From NCBI GenBank assembly GCA_963667075.1, contig OY762938.1, positions 124,001 through 188,000 of the forward strand: DNA of 64,000 nt, read 5' to 3'. The notes under the pieces were generated by a model. That model made no database searches and was not told where the DNA came from. It saw only the letters and a program-made list of their open reading frames with translations. Numbering within the stretch: the stretch's first letter is position 1; each line of letters opens with the position of its first letter. Positions 61,840 through 64,000 of the stretch are shown here, piece after piece. Origin of the DNA: G963667075 sp963667075. GTDB taxonomy: Bacteria; Pseudomonadota; Alphaproteobacteria; Micavibrionales; Micavibrionaceae. A program made the position numbers and the translations under genes.

Positions 61840-62447
61840 GATCCAGCCCCCTCTTTCTTATCAAGGACTGTGGAAACGCCTTTCCAGTTACTTTTTTTGC
61901 CAAACTGCCTGTAGGGTTGCTCTAATTTAACAGGCGCATAGACTACCTGTTCTTGTTCAAGATCATAGCGCATCTCTACATGACCAGTTAGAGGAAAATC
62001 TTTGCGCAAGGGATGCCCCTCAAAGCCATAATCAGTAAGAATCCGCCGCAAATCAGGATGCCCAGAAAACAGGACACCAAACATATCAAAGACTTCACGT
62101 TCATACCAGTTCGCCGAGCCAAATATGCCTGTTACCGTTGGTACAGGCGTTTCCGCATCCGCTGTAATTTTAACCATCACCCGCGCATTCTGACGTGGTG
62201 ATAACAAGTGATAGATCACATCGAATCGTTCGTCACGCGCCGGGTAATCCGCCCCGCAAATATCCATGAGCATACGAAACTGGCATTCGTTATTATCCCG
62301 CAAAAACAGCAAAACATCTAAAATCTTCTCACGTTTTGCATAAAGGATCAGTTCCCCCTTCATGATCTTATGACCCGATATTGCAGAAGAGAGACTTTCC
62401 TCTACATGCTCGGCAAGTTCCAGTAATGATTCTTTGTTAGCGGTCAA
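61836..62447 (-). CDS. nuoC: NADH-quinone oxidoreductase subunit C
   Basis: The 30-kDa-like subunit, 203 residues. NWYEREVFDMFGVLFSGHPD and ILTDYGFEGHPLRKDFPLTG are the family signature. The TTG at 62447, overlapping the end of nuoB by 11 bases and preceded by AAGGAAG, gives MTANKESLLELAEHVEE, the size and start expected. An ATG at 62495 would add 16 residues and overlap nuoB by 59 bases; frames further upstream are spurious. Confidence 0.93.
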   Translation of the reverse strand: MTANKESLLELAEHVEESLSSAISGHKIMKGELILYAKREKILDVLLFLRDNNECQFRMLMDICGADYPARDERFDVIYHLLSPRQNARVMVKITADAETPVPTVTGIFGSANWYEREVFDMFGVLFSGHPDLRRILTDYGFEGHPLRKDFPLTGHVEMRYDLEQEQVVYAPVKLEQPYRQFGKKSNWKGVSTVLDKKEGAGS

Positions 62448-62994
62448 TGCGGGTATCTTCCTTTTGAATTTTCCTTTGGAGCTGTAAGAGACCATAAATA
62501 AGAGCCTCTGCCGATGGTGGGCAGCCGGGCACGTAAATATCCACCGGCACAATACGGTCAACACCGCGCAACACGGAATAGGAATAGTGATAATACCCGC
62601 CGCTATTGGCACATGACCCCATAGAGATAACCCATCTTGGTTCAGGCATCTGGTCATAGACCTGCCGCAAGGCCGGTGCCATCTTGTTTGTGACTGTCCC
62701 CGCCACAATCATAACATCGGACTGACGCGGGCTGGGCCTTGGGATAATGCCAAAACGATCAAGGTCATACCGGCTCATATAAGCCTGAATCATTTCAATC
62801 GCACAACAGGCCAGCCCAAAGGTCATAGGCCACATGGAACCGCCTCTGGCCCAATCAAACAAATCATCCGCTTTGGCCAGAAGAAAAGGCTTGTGCCGCA
62901 GATGCTCGTTCACAGCCGCTGACACGATTCCCTTATCCCTGACAGGCGGAAAAGAATAGTTTTGCGAAAGATCTGTTATAATTTTTTTTGTCAT
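62437..62994 (-). CDS. nuoB: NADH-quinone oxidoreductase subunit B
   Basis: Carries the terminal cluster N2, 185 residues. Cysteines are in LACCAIEM, SMGSCANSGGYYHYSYSVLR and VPGCPPSAEALIYGLL. The ATG at 62994 overlaps the nuoA stop as ATGA. Confidence 0.97.
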   Translation of the reverse strand: MTKKIITDLSQNYSFPPVRDKGIVSAAVNEHLRHKPFLLAKADDLFDWARGGSMWPMTFGLACCAIEMIQAYMSRYDLDRFGIIPRPSPRQSDVMIVAGTVTNKMAPALRQVYDQMPEPRWVISMGSCANSGGYYHYSYSVLRGVDRIVPVDIYVPGCPPSAEALIYGLLQLQRKIQKEDTRIDR

Positions 62995-63362
62995 TCCCAA
63001 TCCAAAGCTCCCTTTTTCCATTCATAGATAAAGCCCACCACGAGAATGCCAAGAAAAGACAGCATGGAAAGGAATCCAAACAAGCCCGTCTTCCCAAGGG
63101 TAATCGCCCAAGGGAACAAAAAAGCCACTTCAATATCAAATATAATGAACAGAATAGCCACCAGATAAAAACGGATATTAAATCGCTGTCGTGCTTTGGA
63201 AAAGGCAGGAAAACCACATTCATACGCTGTATTTTTTGCCTTGTTTGGCCTGCTTTTCCCGACAAAAAGAGACGAAATAACCATCAAGGCGGACAGCCCC
63301 CCCGCAATCACAAGGAAGAGAAAAATAGACAGATAATTCATAAGAAAGTCTTCAGAAACCAT
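62991..63362 (-). CDS. nuoA: NADH-quinone oxidoreductase subunit A
   Basis: Three-helix membrane subunit, 123 residues; KNTAYECGFPAFSKARQRFN and FDIEVAFLFPWAI are the signature. The ATG at 63362 is preferred; a GTG at 63368 and an ATG at 63341 are alternatives. First gene of the nuo operon; its promoter must lie in the gap to 63412. Confidence 0.95.
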   Translation of the reverse strand: MVSEDFLMNYLSIFLFLVIAGGLSALMVISSLFVGKSRPNKAKNTAYECGFPAFSKARQRFNIRFYLVAILFIIFDIEVAFLFPWAITLGKTGLFGFLSMLSFLGILVVGFIYEWKKGALDWE

Positions 63363-63411
63363 ACTCACATTCTAGGCAGAGATAGACGCCTTGTCATGCG
63401 AAAAAAGTAAT

Positions 63412-63444
63412 AAAAAAAAGCGGAAGATTTTTCTCCCGCTTTTC
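63412..63444 (-). terminator. Rho-independent terminator before nuoA
   Basis: Minus strand: AAAAGCGGGAGA pairs with TCTTCCGCTTTT and runs into a T tract. It ends the transcript of the partial gene at 63465, about 20 bases after its stop. Confidence 0.75.
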
Positions 63445-63464
63445 CAAACGCTATATCCTGAATG

Positions 63465-64000
63465 TTATTGCGGACCGGGCAGACACCGCTTTGGCATAAC
63501 AGACGGCATACCTATGCCTGTGCCACACGCATCAATATCGTCCTTAATATCATCCAAAGCCTGCTCAAGATATCCTCTTGTTTCGTCTCTTTTTTCCTCT
63601 GGCAAAGCATCTGTATGGAAAACATACCAGAATCTATCTCCCATCCTCCTCCTTAACGCGTCAAAGGCTTTATTTTTATCATTGCGTTCAGTGAACAGCG
63701 TAATGTCACCCGTCCCACTCAGCTTCTCAAGATTCTCTGAATAAACAGTATAACAAGTACCGTACGGCACATCTGCAACCTGATTAAAATGGAACGCTGC
63801 TTGTTCAAAGGCCGCGTTTTTAGGGGCATACACTTTCCCCGCACACTCAAACCAATCAGAGGCTAATAGTGAACGTCCGTAATGAGAGGGTCCACAAAGA
63901 GGATCATCTCTCATAAAGCCAATAACCCGCTCCAGTTTTCGATTAATTTCATTATGAAGATCACATGAATTCCAGTATCTCTGCCCAACGATAAAAGGTT
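63465..64000 (-). CDS. Unrecognised protein, 5' end beyond window
   Basis: The frame is open from the stop at 63465 to the right edge of the window (178 residues visible, with no stop), so the true start lies outside. Visible parts include RYWNSCDLHNEINRKLERVI, PLCGPSHYGRSLLASDWFEC and DDIDACGTGIGMPSVMPKRC; an internal Met at 63914 is not necessarily a start. Five cysteines in the visible part and several Trp/Tyr residues suggest an exported protein, but no domain is recognised. Confidence 0.75.
   Translation of the reverse strand, partial: PFIVGQRYWNSCDLHNEINRKLERVIGFMRDDPLCGPSHYGRSLLASDWFECAGKVYAPKNAAFEQAAFHFNQVADVPYGTCYTVYSENLEKLSGTGDITLFTERNDKNKAFDALRRRMGDRFWYVFHTDALPEEKRDETRGYLEQALDDIKDDIDACGTGIGMPSVMPKRCLPGPQ

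Noticed and set aside
1..64000. CRISPR array, prophage, rRNA operon or insertion sequence with transposase
   Set aside because: No regularly spaced repeats, phage structural genes, rRNA segments or transposase motifs were seen on either strand.

Overview
The window is a stretch of alphaproteobacterial chromosome of roughly 43 to 45 percent G+C by eye. The gene order is the reason: nuo operon, birA, coaX, rnj, proS, lolC-lolD, dnaE, rpsB-tsf-pyrH-frr-uppS-cdsA-dxr-rseP-bamA-ompH-lpxD-fabZ-lpxA-lpxI-lpxB, then gltA, gltX and comEC is the shared order of Alphaproteobacteria, and UDP-2,3-diacylglucosamine is hydrolysed by LpxI rather than LpxH. I cannot name the genus from sequence alone. Genes end in TGA, TAA and TAG, so the code is standard.

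Layout. 1-3779 (minus): a cell-wall operon, mltB-rlpA-dacA-GNAT-tmk (tmk cut by the window edge). 3953-4042: tRNA-Ser(UGA). 4130-11729: an accessory block with a Fic protein and an upstream repeat array, a small unknown gene divergent from an XRE-type regulator, an EgtD-like methyltransferase, a PhnD-like binding protein joined to a hybrid histidine kinase, and a convergent response regulator. 11786-16727: comEC, gltX, gltA. 16739-29453 (minus): lipid A synthesis, outer-membrane biogenesis and isoprenoid/phospholipid genes, ending in frr and pyrH. 29618-31817: two tandem secreted HExxH proteins placed between tsf and pyrH. 31960-45187 (minus): tsf, rpsB, a nitroreductase-like gene, dnaE, lolD, lolC/E, a Cys-rich miniprotein, proS, a secreted protein with a broken or slippage-dependent start, rnj, coaX. 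45338-46051 (plus): a degenerate SDR. 46063-63362 (minus): birA and all 14 nuo genes (A to N). 63465-64000: an unknown gene running out of the window.

The core is conventional; the interest lies in what has been inserted. The nuo operon is interrupted at four gene junctions: a SGNH hydrolase (D/E), a GIY-YIG nuclease remnant tightly framed by hairpin repeats (E/F), a GxxExxY nuclease-fold gene and a tiny membrane ORF framed by a second repeat family (F/G), and a reverse-strand PagL-like lipid A deacylase (I/J). A third palindrome sits between the hydrolase and nuoE. The two nuclease units look like short selfish cassettes that settle between cistrons without breaking them.

Other notable points are a near-identical 297-bp tract (296 matches) shared by the tandem HExxH genes, an archaeal/eukaryal-type prolyl-tRNA synthetase at the locus where alphaproteobacteria usually keep their short bacterial type, and an eight-T run that puts an otherwise perfect signal peptide one base out of frame. 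No CRISPR array, prophage, rRNA, integrase or transposase was seen.
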